The notes: generated by a model not told the origin, from the sequence alone. DNA of 44,545 nt from an uncultured Bacilli bacterium (GCA_948479395.1 CAOLUI010000003.1:1-44545), one strand, 5' to 3'. Counted from the first letter of the stretch, positions 1-8,670 are shown. Numbers and translations are program-made.

Positions 1-63
1 ATACACTTTTTTTGTGTACACTTTTATCTTACAACTTCATTTTTTACAAGTCGTTTTCTATCA

Positions 64-84
64 TTACCCGAAAGTTCGAGTTTC
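64..84 (-). terminator. Hairpin after tRNA-Thr(CGT)
   Basis: Leftward hairpin just past the tRNA CCA end: CTCGAA pairs with TTCGGG (one G-T pair). A second stretch, AACGACTTGT, follows at about 46-56, as after the tRNA-Phe operon near 37550. The same CTCGAAC stem follows the tRNA-Leu, tRNA-Lys and tRNA-Phe genes in this window. Confidence 0.55.
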
Positions 85-93
85 CTATCAATA

Positions 94-169
94 TGGTGCT
101 GGAAACAAGATTCGAACTTGCGACCTACGCGTTACGAGGGCGTTGCTCTACCAACTGAGCTATTCCAGC
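94..169 (-). tRNA. tRNA-Thr(CGT)
   Basis: A 76-nt cloverleaf with acceptor GCTGGAA/TTCCAGC, discriminator A and encoded CCA. D-arm GCTC/GAGC. The anticodon loop CTCGTAA gives CGT, reading ACG. The T-arm contains GTTCGAATC. The innermost anticodon-stem pair is a C-C mismatch. Confidence 0.93.
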
Positions 170-252
170 AAGGATAATTTAACGTATTAAATAATAAACT
201 TAATACGTTAATATTATATAAAAATTTTAAATTATTGTAAATTCAATCTGCC

Positions 253-268
253 TAACGATATGTCGTTA
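253..268. repeat. Palindrome downstream of pnp
   Basis: Inverted repeat TAACGA/TCGTTA with a short centre, just after the pnp stop codon. A near-identical palindrome (TTAACGAT/ATCGTTAA) sits at 2873-2890 on the other side of the rpsO-pnp operon. Neither has a clear T-run, so a terminator role is possible but unproved. Confidence 0.5.
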
Positions 269-279
269 ATTGAAAATTA

Positions 280-2424
280 TTATTTTTTTTCTTCTTTTTT
301 TGGTTTTGGTAATATTTCTTTTCTAGATAAATTTAATCTTCCACGATTATCTAATCCTAAAGATTTTACAGTAATAAGATCGCCAACTTTAAATAAATCA
401 CCAGCTTTTTCAACACGTTTGTGATCAAGCTGAGATACATGAACTAACCCTTCACAACCTGGCCATAATTCAACAAAACAACCAAAATCTTCAACTTTTA
501 TAACATGACCAGTATAAATTTTGCCATCTTCAACTACTCTTACAACATTTAAAATCATTTCTTTGGTTTTTGCTATAATATCAGGATTAGTATGATAAAT
601 AATTACTCGTCCATCGTCTTCTAAATCAACCTTAACAGCATCTTTATCATTAACTGTTTTAACATTACTTGCATCTAATATTATTTTAGTAATCATTTCA
701 CCACCCCGACCAATAACATCTTTTATTTTTTCAGGATCAATTTTAAATGTGTCAATTTTAGGGGCGTATGGTGATAATTCATTTCTTGATTCACTAATAC
801 AATCATGCATAACATCTAAAATTTCTAAACGAGCTTTTTTTGCTTGAGTAAGGGCTTCTTTTAGGATTTTTTTAGTAACACCTTTAATTTTAATATCCAT
901 TTGTAAAGCACATATTCCATCACGAGTTCCAGCAACTTTAAAATCCATGTCTCCCATGTGATCTTCAATACCAGCGATATCTGTTAAAATAGTATATTTT
1001 TCACCATTAGAAATAAGTCCCATTGCAATTCCAGCTACTGGTTTTTTTATCGGAACTCCTGCAGCCATTAAAGACATACATCCGGCGCAAATAGTTGCTT
1101 GAGAACTTGAGCCATTGCTTTCTAAAATTTCACTTACTACTCGAATAGTATAAGGAAATTCTTCTTCACTTGGAATTACTTGGGCTAGGGCTCTTTCTCC
1201 TAAAGCACCATGGCCTATTTCTCTTCTACCAGGTGCTCCATATCTACCAGTTTCTCCTACGGAGAATTGTGGAAAGTTATAATGAAGCATAAAACGTTTA
1301 GCATCTTCAATACCAAGACCATCTAGTATTTGATGCTCTCCGATGGCACCCAATGTAGTAATAGCCAGACTTTGAGTTTCTCCTCTCGTAAATAAAGCGC
1401 TCCCATGAGTTCTTGGAAGTAGATCTACTTGGGCATCAAGATGACGTATTTCATCCATTTTCCTTCCATCAGGACGAATTTTTTCTTCAGTTATTAGTCT
1501 TCTTACTTCATCAGACTCAATCATATTAGTAATTTTATGAACATCTTTTAAAATTTGCTCAATATTTTCATCTTCCGCATAAATTTCGGCAAAATTTTCT
1601 AAGGTGCGATTTTTGACTTCTTCAATATGTTCATAACTTTGTAATTTATCTTTTATTTTTATAGCATTTAACATATCTTTGGTCGCGTATTCTCTGACTG
1701 ATTTTTCTAATTTTTCATCAATTGAGGAAATAGCTAACTCTTTTTTTTCTAAACCAATTTCAGCTATTATTTGGTTTTGAAATTCACATAATTTTTTTAT
1801 ATATTCGTGACCAAACATTATAGCCTCTAAAATATCTTTTTCACTTAATTCACTAGATCCAGCTTCAACCATACAAATAGCTTCAAGAGTTCCTGCAACA
1901 GTTAAGTTTAAAGTACTTTTTTCAAGTTCTTCTACGCTAGGATTAATAATAAATTCTTTACCTATTTTGCCTACCACTACACCCGCAACTGGACCATCAA
2001 AAGGAATATCACTAATACCTAGAGATAAACTTGAGCCGAATAAAGAAGCCATAACAGGCGAGTTATCCTGATCAACTGATAAAATAGTGTTGATAACTTG
2101 GATTTCATTTCTTAAGTTCTCATTAAACATTGGTCTTATAGGGCGATCTATAAGTCTAGCAGCTAGGGTTGCTTCATCAGTTGGTCTTCCCTCTCGCTTA
2201 ATAAATCCGCCAGGTATTTTACCAACAGAATATAATTTTTCTTGATATAAAACAGTTAAAGGAAAAAAATCAGAAGTAACAGTATTTTTACCCATAACAC
2301 AGACAGATAAGACAACAGTATCTCCAAAGCGGACTAAAATCGAAGCATTTGCTTGCTTAGCTAATTCTCCTGTTTCAACAATTAATTTTCTTCCTGCAAA
2401 ATCTAATTCATATACTTTTTTCAT
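280..2424 (-). CDS. pnp: Polyribonucleotide nucleotidyltransferase (PNPase)
   Basis: Phosphorolytic 3'-5' exoribonuclease that degrades RNA to nucleoside diphosphates and acts in mRNA turnover in the cytoplasm. The 714-residue product has the family layout: two RNase PH-type domains joined by a helical linker, a KH domain with the GRGG loop (about residues 550-610) and a C-terminal S1 domain (about 620-690) with the typical FGCFVE strand. The start used is the ATG at 2424, five bases after GGAGG, beginning MKKVYELDFAG; the frame extends nine codons upstream without better signals. It lies directly downstream of rpsO, the classical rpsO-pnp order. Intact and of normal length. Confidence 0.97.
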   Translation of the reverse strand: MKKVYELDFAGRKLIVETGELAKQANASILVRFGDTVVLSVCVMGKNTVTSDFFPLTVLYQEKLYSVGKIPGGFIKREGRPTDEATLAARLIDRPIRPMFNENLRNEIQVINTILSVDQDNSPVMASLFGSSLSLGISDIPFDGPVAGVVVGKIGKEFIINPSVEELEKSTLNLTVAGTLEAICMVEAGSSELSEKDILEAIMFGHEYIKKLCEFQNQIIAEIGLEKKELAISSIDEKLEKSVREYATKDMLNAIKIKDKLQSYEHIEEVKNRTLENFAEIYAEDENIEQILKDVHKITNMIESDEVRRLITEEKIRPDGRKMDEIRHLDAQVDLLPRTHGSALFTRGETQSLAITTLGAIGEHQILDGLGIEDAKRFMLHYNFPQFSVGETGRYGAPGRREIGHGALGERALAQVIPSEEEFPYTIRVVSEILESNGSSSQATICAGCMSLMAAGVPIKKPVAGIAMGLISNGEKYTILTDIAGIEDHMGDMDFKVAGTRDGICALQMDIKIKGVTKKILKEALTQAKKARLEILDVMHDCISESRNELSPYAPKIDTFKIDPEKIKDVIGRGGEMITKIILDASNVKTVNDKDAVKVDLEDDGRVIIYHTNPDIIAKTKEMILNVVRVVEDGKIYTGHVIKVEDFGCFVELWPGCEGLVHVSQLDHKRVEKAGDLFKVGDLITVKSLGLDNRGRLNLSRKEILPKPKKEEKK

Positions 2425-2467
2425 ATTTCCTCCAAAATTAGAAAAAGCCACTTAAAAGTTAAGTGCC

Positions 2468-2737
2468 TTATTTTCTTATATTTAATTTTTTGATTAAGTT
2501 TCGATATGCAACTACATCATTTTCTTTTAAATAATCTAATAATTTTCTTCTTTTACCAACCATCATTAAAAGTCCTCTTTTAGAATGAAAATCATGAATA
2601 TGAACTTTTAAGTGTTCAGTTAAACTATTAATTTTTTTAGTTAAAATAGCAACTTGAACTTCTGTTGATCCACAATCTTTTTCATTATGACCAAATTCTT
2701 TAATGATTGCTGCTTTTTCTTCCTTTGTGATTGTCAT
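2468..2737 (-). CDS. rpsO: 30S ribosomal protein S15
   Basis: Primary 16S rRNA-binding protein of the small-subunit central domain. The 89-residue product is full length and carries the family signature from GSTEVQVAILTKKI through HSKRGLLMMVGKRRKLLDYL. Two adjacent ATGs follow AGGAGGAAA; the second (2737) has the better six-base spacing, while the first (2740) would add one Met. The open frame reaches 2803, but those extra codons lie in the leader. First gene of the rpsO-pnp operon, driven by the promoter at 2822-2850. The roughly 80-nt leader contains short inverted repeats and could host S15 autoregulation, which is known in other bacteria; this is inference. Confidence 0.96.
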   Translation of the reverse strand: MTITKEEKAAIIKEFGHNEKDCGSTEVQVAILTKKINSLTEHLKVHIHDFHSKRGLLMMVGKRRKLLDYLKENDVVAYRNLIKKLNIRK

Positions 2738-2821
2738 CATTTTCCTCCTTTGTTGTAAAATTGGTTTAAACCTAGTAAGAAAGTAGAGGAACTTTCTAAC
2801 CAAGAATAAACTTCTTGTTAA

Positions 2822-2850
2822 ATTATATTATAAGATAGTCTAAAATGCAA
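2822..2850 (-). promoter_or_regulatory. SigA-type promoter of rpsO-pnp
   Basis: Leftward -35 TTGCAT (2845-2850), 17-bp spacer and perfect -10 TATAAT (2822-2827), about 85 bp upstream of the rpsO start. Confidence 0.75.
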
Positions 2851-2872
2851 CATTTTATTGAATAACAAGTTT

Positions 2873-2890
2873 TTAACGATGTATCGTTAA
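2873..2890. repeat. Palindrome between accessory genes and rpsO promoter
   Basis: Perfect inverted repeat TTAACGAT/ATCGTTAA around GT, touching the stop of the kinase gene at 2891. It nearly matches the palindrome after pnp at 253-268. It marks the left edge of the accessory island; it could be a terminator stem without a T-run, or a binding site. Confidence 0.5.
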
Positions 2891-3472
2891 CTAAAGATTC
2901 GATAAAAATTTATTTAATTGTTTATAATATCTTAATTGTTTAGTTCTTCTTTTTATCCAATAATAAATATTATAATAATATTGCTTTTTAGTAATTAAAT
3001 TCTTATTTAAATCAATTTTTTTCTTTTTAATATGGCGTATAATAGATCTTTTCCAACATTTTATTATACAAGTTCTTTTAACAATTAATTGACCTTTTAT
3101 ATCATTTAATTTTAAGAATCTATATATTTGTTGGCCTTCTAAAATAAAAATAATAGGTTTATCATAATTATAAATATAATTGATAATTTCTTGATAATAA
3201 TTTTTAAAGTATTTTTCATTATCTTGAGTAGGATATTTTTCTTTTAATATCTGATTTATTTTTATAGTTTCTTCATTTATATTTTCTTTATCTTGTCCAC
3301 GATATAAACAATCTAGCGAAATTACAATATAATTATTATTATTTTTATATTTATTAGACAATGTTGTTTTACCAGACCCAATCATTCCTGTAATATTAAT
3401 AATATTATCATTAGTGCATTTTTTTACTATATCTTTTTTATCGATAAAGAAACTAATTTTATTTTTAACCAT
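2891..3472 (-). CDS. P-loop nucleotide/nucleoside kinase-like protein
   Basis: 193 residues with a Walker A motif GMIGSGKTT at 29-37, followed by a strand ending VISLD and a Lys/Arg-rich C-terminal half with RRTKQLRYYKQL, which could act as a lid. This matches the general plan of small AAA_17/AAA_18-type kinases related to adenylate kinase; the substrate cannot be told. It is extremely Asn/Lys/Ile/Tyr-rich, like other cargo here. It is the last of three leftward genes (transglutaminase-like, GNAT, kinase) with a 21-bp gap to the GNAT gene, suggesting one transcript. The ATG at 3472 has only a distant purine-rich GGAAGAG upstream. Confidence 0.7.
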   Translation of the reverse strand: MVKNKISFFIDKKDIVKKCTNDNIINITGMIGSGKTTLSNKYKNNNNYIVISLDCLYRGQDKENINEETIKINQILKEKYPTQDNEKYFKNYYQEIINYIYNYDKPIIFILEGQQIYRFLKLNDIKGQLIVKRTCIIKCWKRSIIRHIKKKKIDLNKNLITKKQYYYNIYYWIKRRTKQLRYYKQLNKFLSNL

Positions 3473-3493
3473 TTTATACTTTTTTCTCTTCCT

Positions 3494-3982
3494 TTACTCA
3501 ACTATATTTAATTCTCTAAGTGAATAACTATAATGTTTATTATATCCATATTCTATTAATTTAAAGTTGTGCCTTTCATATATGTTATTTAGTTTTTTAT
3601 TGGATTTTAAACAAGTCAATCTTAAATATTTCTTGTTATTTTCTTGTGCTATTTCTCTACATTTAGCAAAAATAATTTTAACAATATCCTTATATCCAAC
3701 TTTAGTAACTATTTTATAAATATAATAAGCAGATACATTATCATGATCTAAATTTCTATTATCAGAAGTTAATTCAAATCCCGCTATTATTTCATTATTT
3801 TGTTTAATTATATAATATTCTTTTTTATTTATTGCCTCTTTAAATTCAGATATGGGATGATTTTCAAAATATTTACTCCATTGTTTTATATTATTCTTTT
3901 TAAACCAATTTATTCTTTCTAAATATAATTTTAAAATTAAATCTAAATCATCTTTATTGGCTAATTTGATTTCGTAAGTCAT
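3494..3982 (-). CDS. GNAT-family N-acetyltransferase
   Basis: About 162 residues with a GNAT layout: an N-terminal strand/helix (MTYEIKLANKDDLDLILKLY), a central EIIAGFEL strand and a C-terminal LRLTCLKSNKKLNNIYERHNF region, equivalent to the motif-B helix (xxNxxAxxxYExxGF). Probably transfers acetyl from acetyl-CoA to an unknown amine or small molecule. The usual Q/RxxGxG/A acetyl-CoA loop is poorly conserved (TKVGYKDIVK), so activity is uncertain. A GTG at 3997 in frame overlaps the upstream gene's end; the ATG at 3982, just after that stop, gives the typical GNAT N-terminus and is used here. Middle gene of a three-gene cargo cluster. Confidence 0.75.
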   Translation of the reverse strand: MTYEIKLANKDDLDLILKLYLERINWFKKNNIKQWSKYFENHPISEFKEAINKKEYYIIKQNNEIIAGFELTSDNRNLDHDNVSAYYIYKIVTKVGYKDIVKIIFAKCREIAQENNKKYLRLTCLKSNKKLNNIYERHNFKLIEYGYNKHYSYSLRELNIVE

Positions 3983-3986
3983 AATA

Positions 3987-5093
3987 TTAATTTTCACTCC
4001 AATTTACTTTTTCTAAAAATTCTTTAAGACAATATCCATCTTTGAATGAGATACTAATATGATTTAATTTACTAAAATTCATTTTAATATTATCATCATA
4101 CTTAGAAAAGTATTCTTTTTTGGAAATATTTTCATAATATTTTTTATTTAATAATTTATTATTACTATTACTCATATCATACCCATAAAATATATCAGTG
4201 ATTGATTTTTGAACTTCTTCATCATTTATATTAATTCTATAAATATCTTTGTATTTTGCTATTTCGTTTATTTTGTTACCTAGTTTTTTATATGGTGGAT
4301 ATCTAAAAAAGTATATATAGTTTGTTCCATATTTTCCCCTAAAAATATTTAACGCATCAATATATTCTTCACGCGTCAAATTAGATTTTCCTTTATATTT
4401 TTCTATATTCCAATCATTTAATATTCTTTCTTTATATTTTAGGGCATTTTTATCAAATAAATCATACATCTTGTGATCATACATATACTGAAGACTTATT
4501 ATTCCTTTATTCATATCAGCATCTTTATTTACTAAATGATAAAAATATAATGGTTTATTGATTTTAATCAATTTTTGAGTTTCAATATACTCATAAAATT
4601 CATCACAATTTATATGTTTTTTAGGTTTTTGGTACTCATAAATATATAAAAAATAATTTTCACTAACATAACTATGTTCATTCATAAATATTTTCTTTAC
4701 ATCTAATAATAGTTCTAATTCACTTTCATATTCATGAACTCCTTTGTATGCTCCCCAAGAATGTTCAAACCAATAATGTTTATTATTATTTTCATAAGTT
4801 AAAAAAGTATGCGATGGTAGTATATCATTATTTACTATATAAATAAAATAAGTTTTAAATTTTATATTATTATCTTGAAATAATTTTCTTTCCAATTCTA
4901 CTTGGTCCCAACATACACCACATTTAGATTTTAACAATTCATCTGGATTTTGCAAATAATAGAATTTAGAAAATTCATTATCCCATTTTTCTGGATTAGC
5001 ATTAATTATATTTTCACCATTTTCATCCTTAAAACCATACTCAATAGAATCCAACAAATTCATTATAAGTTTTATTTTTTCTTCTATTTTCAT
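3987..5093 (-). CDS. Transglutaminase-like protein with unknown C-terminal domain
   Basis: 368 residues. Residues 40-115 look like a transglutaminase/papain-fold core: KCGVCWDQ supplies a candidate nucleophile (Cys58 or Cys61) at a helix start, SHTFLTY a candidate His95, and HYWFEHSW a following strand with His111. Such proteins in Firmicutes are mostly uncharacterised thiol hydrolases or crosslinkers. Residues from about 180 (YFYHLVNKDADMNKGI) to the end form a second domain of unknown function. No signal peptide or membrane segment, so probably cytoplasmic. SD GGAGTGA precedes the ATG. It heads the cluster with GNAT and kinase and lies just downstream of degenerate element A (about 5155-5265). 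Confidence 0.6.
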   Translation of the reverse strand: MKIEEKIKLIMNLLDSIEYGFKDENGENIINANPEKWDNEFSKFYYLQNPDELLKSKCGVCWDQVELERKLFQDNNIKFKTYFIYIVNNDILPSHTFLTYENNNKHYWFEHSWGAYKGVHEYESELELLLDVKKIFMNEHSYVSENYFLYIYEYQKPKKHINCDEFYEYIETQKLIKINKPLYFYHLVNKDADMNKGIISLQYMYDHKMYDLFDKNALKYKERILNDWNIEKYKGKSNLTREEYIDALNIFRGKYGTNYIYFFRYPPYKKLGNKINEIAKYKDIYRININDEEVQKSITDIFYGYDMSNSNNKLLNKKYYENISKKEYFSKYDDNIKMNFSKLNHISISFKDGYCLKEFLEKVNWSEN

Positions 5094-5154
5094 AATTCAC
5101 TCCATATTACAATTTTAATTAAATTGTATCATAACATCTATATATTAAAAGTAA

Positions 5155-5265
5155 AAATAACCAACTCTTTTTAAGTTTAAAATATATTTTCTTAATATTC
5201 TTTTTCAATTCAACTTTTCGAAACCTCTTTGTACATTATAGTGTGATGAAATTTCATAACATTAT
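5155..5265 (-). other. Degenerate GCACCA-type intergenic element (copy A)
   Basis: Leftward, between a decayed GNAT gene and the transglutaminase-like gene. CACACTATAATG stands where other copies have GCACCAT, and a tail with AAACTT...AGTTGG and a T-run resembles that of copy B (6745-6860). It is the weakest member of the family. Confidence 0.3.
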
Positions 5266-5274
5266 TATCTAAAC

Positions 5275-5784
5275 TTATATATTAAATAGATATCTTCTAA
5301 TGCTATCTTCTTTATTTTTTATTGAATCAATAAACACACCACCGCTATTTTCAATAAGATTTACGCTTCTAATATTTTTTTATTGCAAGTTATCAAAACA
5401 TTACGCATTTTAAACTTTTGGCATTTTAATAGTGCTAATTTTAACAATATTTTTCCATATCCTTTACTTCTCATTGATGGTTTTATAGAAGCTCCAATAT
5501 TTCCCCTATATCTATCTTTATATTCATCTATTTTTAATCTAATTTCTACCATACCTATTACTTCATTAATTTTATTAATCATTAAAAATGTTTTCATTGA
5601 ATTATTCTTTCTTGATTTTAACCATTCAATCATAATAGCAACCGTATTCTTCTATATCTCCCATACCAGAATATTGCCATTTTAAGTCTTTATCATAATT
5701 TTTAATTTCTTCTAAAAAACTTAAAACTTCTTTATTATAGGAGAAATCAGGTTCTATCAATTTAAAATTATTTATCTTCGTCAT
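5275..5784 (-). pseudogene. GNAT N-acetyltransferase, broken by two frameshifts
   Basis: Read leftward from the ATG at 5784 the product starts MTKINNFKLIEPDFSYNKEV and runs to GDIEEY, then must shift frame near 5635 to continue as MIEWLKSRKN...SKGYGKILLKLAL (the RGxG-type acetyl-CoA loop is RSKGYGKILL). It must shift again in the poly-A tract near 5355-5365 to continue as SVNLIENSGGVFIDSIKN up to the stop at 5275. Together the pieces make a GNAT of about 168 residues. The start overlaps the end of the metallopeptidase gene (stop at 5768), so the two were probably co-expressed. It could be real decay or sequencing error at homopolymers; two separate shifts favour decay. Confidence 0.8.
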
Positions 5785-6673
5785 AATCCTTCTTAATATC
5801 ATTTAAAGCGCTTAATTGTAAGTCTCGACTATTTAAAAGATGCTTTCTATCTATTCCTAAAAAATCTGCAATATCAAACATTAGCCATGCGCTCATATAT
5901 TTACTTGAATATAGCATTTCTAAAAAGAGTTGTAATCCTTTTATTTTATCAACATTATATTTTTCTTCGAGTGTTTTTATACATCCTCTAACAAAAAGAT
6001 AAGAACTTATATAAGACAATCTAAATGAACAAGTTTTATCTGGTATTAATTCAGCTACTCCAAAACTATTTTTTTCTTCCTCATTCAATAATTCTTCTAC
6101 TGTTAATATTTGCTTTTCTGATAAATTAATTAAAGCTTGTGTATGACTTATATATTTTTTTTGTAAATCCAGAATATAAAGCGGTATTGTTTCGGCAAAT
6201 CCTTCTCCCAAAACTGTTGAATTTCTAAAAAAGTTACTATGAATTAGATGAGATAATTCATGTATTTCATTTTCAAAATAAGCAATGTTTTTTTTATCTT
6301 TTTCGAAATTTTCACATAAATTATCACTAATTCCAAACGCATAAGAAAAGCCATCTATATCAAAACAATTTACAGGTTTACCGCCACCTTTTCCCTTATT
6401 AAATTTATTGGGATATCCTAATAATTCAATATATTGTTCAAAAGGTACAATATATAAATAATAAGTTGGCTTAGCATTAGATGGGTATTGTAAGTTCAAA
6501 TCATATAGTAATTTATAACATTCACTTGTGTACTCCAAATAATTATTATATAACCCTTTATCATATTTAATAGCTAATTCTTTACTTAATCTTATCTTAA
6601 TATTATTATTAAAAACTCTAAGTTCTGAATTTTTTATATACTCTCTTAATGAATCTTTTTTAAATTCATTCAT
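5768..6673 (-). CDS. Gluzincin-type zinc metallopeptidase-like protein
   Basis: 301 residues with a HELSH zinc-binding motif (HExxH, His138-Glu139-His142) and GEGFAE about 19 residues on, where Glu161 is a plausible third ligand, as in gluzincins of the peptidase MA type. No signal peptide or membrane helix, so presumably intracellular or released otherwise; substrate unknown. SD is weak (GAGTTGAAAAATT before ATG). Downstream it overlaps the start of a broken GNAT gene. Upstream is GCACCA element B, whose tail may act as a terminator before this gene or as its leader. Part of the AT-rich cargo island. Confidence 0.7.
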   Translation of the reverse strand: MNEFKKDSLREYIKNSELRVFNNNIKIRLSKELAIKYDKGLYNNYLEYTSECYKLLYDLNLQYPSNAKPTYYLYIVPFEQYIELLGYPNKFNKGKGGGKPVNCFDIDGFSYAFGISDNLCENFEKDKKNIAYFENEIHELSHLIHSNFFRNSTVLGEGFAETIPLYILDLQKKYISHTQALINLSEKQILTVEELLNEEEKNSFGVAELIPDKTCSFRLSYISSYLFVRGCIKTLEEKYNVDKIKGLQLFLEMLYSSKYMSAWLMFDIADFLGIDRKHLLNSRDLQLSALNDIKKDYDEDK

Positions 6674-6744
6674 AATTTTTCAACTCTATTTCTTAATTAC
6701 TTAAATATTTTATTTAATAAATTTATTTCTATTTTAAACAAAAA

Positions 6745-6860
6745 AAATGACTCCTTCTAAGTTTTAGAATATATTCCCATTATACACTCTTTTTTCAACT
6801 TTTTGAAGTCACTTCATACACTTATGGTGCAAATGATGTAGTTATTTACAAATTTTTAAT
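6745..6860 (-). other. GCACCA-type 3' element (copy B)
   Basis: Leftward; begins right at the stop of the decayed coiled-coil gene (stop at 6846), with TTTGTAAATAACTACATC, then GCACCAT (core at 6825-6830), a short ATGAAGT stem, and a tail with AAAACTT...GGAGTCATTTTTTTT that could terminate. It shares the ATAACT-GCACCAT spacing with copies C and D. Confidence 0.4.
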
Positions 6861-7073
6861 TTCCTGGTTTGACATATTTGTTAATATTTTTTGCAAGTGA
6901 CTAATTTCGTTTTCCAGTAAAGTTTTATATTCTATTGAAGTTTCAATTTCTTTTTTGGTGCAATAAGCTATTCAATTTATTTTGCATTTCTTGTCTGGAT
7001 AAACTTTCGACTTGTCTTAAAGTATTTGTTTTAAAATCATAGTCTTCTTAGTAAGCATTAAAGTTAATTCCAT
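6846..7073 (-). pseudogene. Decayed small coiled-coil gene
   Basis: A GGGAG Shine-Dalgarno and ATG at 7073 begin a peptide, but the meaningful sequence lies in pieces in different frames: LRQVESLSRQEMQNKLNSLL, then KEIETSIEYKTLLENEISHL and QKILTNMSNQEIKNL, ending at the stop at 6846. At least two frameshifts are needed to join them. The heptad-like Leu/Ile pattern suggests a coiled coil of about 75 residues. The family is not recognised. Confidence 0.45.
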
Positions 7074-7102
7074 AAATAAAAAACTCCCAATATAATAATT
7101 TG

Positions 7103-7141
7103 TTATAACAAAATATTTAACCCGTAAGTATTTTGTCATAA
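7103..7141. repeat. 13-bp inverted repeat upstream of decayed gene
   Basis: TTATAACAAAATA (7103-7115) and TATTTTGTCATAA (7129-7141) form a nearly perfect inverted repeat with a 13-bp centre, just upstream of the SD of the decayed coiled-coil gene. It fits an operator for a dimeric regulator, or a terminator stem ending the transcript from element C. No regulator gene is adjacent. Confidence 0.5.
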
Positions 7142-7159
7142 ACAACAAAATAACCTATT

Positions 7160-7282
7160 TAATATTTTATAAAAATCAGTCATATTACTGACTTTTTAAC
7201 AAGCCTTTTTCATTAATACTCCACAGTTCGAGTAACAATCATGGTGCGAGTAAGAAAGTTATTTCAAACTTTTTTCGCTAAA
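7160..7282 (-). other. GCACCA-type 3' element (copy C)
   Basis: Leftward, downstream of the gene ending at 7382. GCGAAAAAAGTTTGAAATAAC, then GCACCATGATTG (core 7242-7247), then ACTCGAACTGTGGAGTATTAA and CTTGTTAAAAAGTC. The last part matches the tail after tRNA-Phe at 37545-37597 almost base for base. AGTTTGAAATAAC can pair with GTTACTCGAACT across the core. No tRNA body is present upstream. Confidence 0.5.
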
Positions 7283-7381
7283 TTTGGTAATTAATACAAT
7301 ATTTGTGTCAATTTCTTAATATAATTCAACTAAATAAAGAAAAAAGTAGCAATTCATTTTCGCCACTTTGTTAAATTTTGA

Positions 7382-8450
7382 TTATCTTTTTAAATTTCTA
7401 ATACAATTATTTAATATTCTCTTTTCTCTAGTTAATTCATTGTTAGCAACATTATATTGTTTTGATATATGTATTATCCTACTATAATTAAGTGAATTTA
7501 ATAATATTGAATCAGGAGTCCTATATTCCCAATTATCTGCTTCTTCATAAAGTTGAACTTTTAATAAGTCAGTTTTACTTAATTTTAATATTAATTTATC
7601 TAATTCATATAAATCTTTTTCATCAAAATTATTTTGATTATTTTGTCTATATGAAATTAGTTGATATAATATAGTTCCAAAATCAGCAGTAAAACGCGAA
7701 TAATTTTCATACCCCTTTTTAATTATAAACAATGCATGCGCTAATGAAGGAGATTGTTTAATTCCTTCATTAATTTTTTTCCATTCATGATTTATCATTA
7801 ATACTTGCAATGCCTTATCTGTATACATTTGTTTACAATATGCTTGTTCTGGAGATATAATCTTTCTTTCATCAAAGATACTAATAATATTAAATAACAT
7901 GCTGTTTCTTCTTGTGTCCTGAATATTTAAGTTAATAGAATGTACTTTTCCCTTAGTAATAATTTTAAATTCACGAATACTTAAACATTTAGGATAACCT
8001 TCCAGATCTTCTGCACGCCATAGACTCAACATAATAATATATGGTTTCCCGTTATGATATATTCTTCTGCAAAAATCCATAATTTTCCGTGTACATTCGC
8101 TTGTTTTAAAAATAATTGATTCTTCTTCTAATGGAACCTTTTCGAAATCTTGTCTAAAACTATCAGCAATAATAACATTTTGATTTCTATATGATTCTAT
8201 GAATTTATCTATAACATAATATTCATCATTAGAAAAGAATTTGTTTTGTAAAAATTCTATAAATTTTTTCCATAACGCTTTAAAGTAATCAACTATTTTT
8301 TGCAATTCTGATAATTTATCTTCTAACTCATAAATAATATTGTTAGCATCATTTAAGTCATATTCTAATTCCTTTTTTCTATTATCACGAGTTTTGATTT
8401 TCCTTCTTAAATTTCTTACTTCGTTAGAGTCTTCTCTTAAATCATCTTAA
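7382..8450 (-). pseudogene. Chimera: MobV C-terminal remnant joined to an unknown 265-residue domain
   Basis: The frame opens after an in-frame TAA near 8450 and has no ATG. Its first ~75 residues (from DDLREDSNEVRNL to QKIVDYFKALWKKFIEFL) copy the end of the MobV relaxase at 10760-12103. From about 8205 downward the sequence departs into an unrelated 265-residue region (YVIDKFIESYRNQNVIIADS...) with no recognised motif. A TTG at 8305 could start a 307-residue product. The simplest reading is the 3' end of another relaxase with a different C-terminal extension, cut off at the 5' end. Whether any of it is translated is unclear; no convincing SD is visible. Confidence 0.6.
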
Positions 8451-8497
8451 TATTTTTTAAGACTATATTTATATCATTAGCATCTCTCAAATTAGAA
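8221..8497 (-). repeat. Direct repeat of mob 3' region (copy 1)
   Basis: About 275 bp that closely match 10870-11148 in the intact MobV gene, by eye well over 80 percent identical. Both are in the same orientation, so recombination between them could delete the Fic, racemase and toxin segment. Confidence 0.8.
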
Positions 8498-8643
8498 TCA
8501 TATTTTATATTTATTATGATTTTCTATTCCTTTTATTGCGCCTTTATAACAATATTCACAACAAATATCATCTCTGCTTATTGTATAAATTATATGTCTC
8601 AAATTTTGGATACTTATTAAAAGAACTATAATAATTATTTTAG

Positions 8644-8649
8644 TATAAT
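8644..8649 (+). promoter_or_regulatory. -10 box of toxin promoter, module 1
   Basis: TATAAT in the block ATTATTTTAGTATAATTTGT, which is shared with the second module (37234-37239). The -35 position here reads AAGAAC and is weak, whereas module 2 has TTGTAT. Confidence 0.6.
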
Positions 8650-8670
8650 TTGTTTAGGAATATTTTAATA

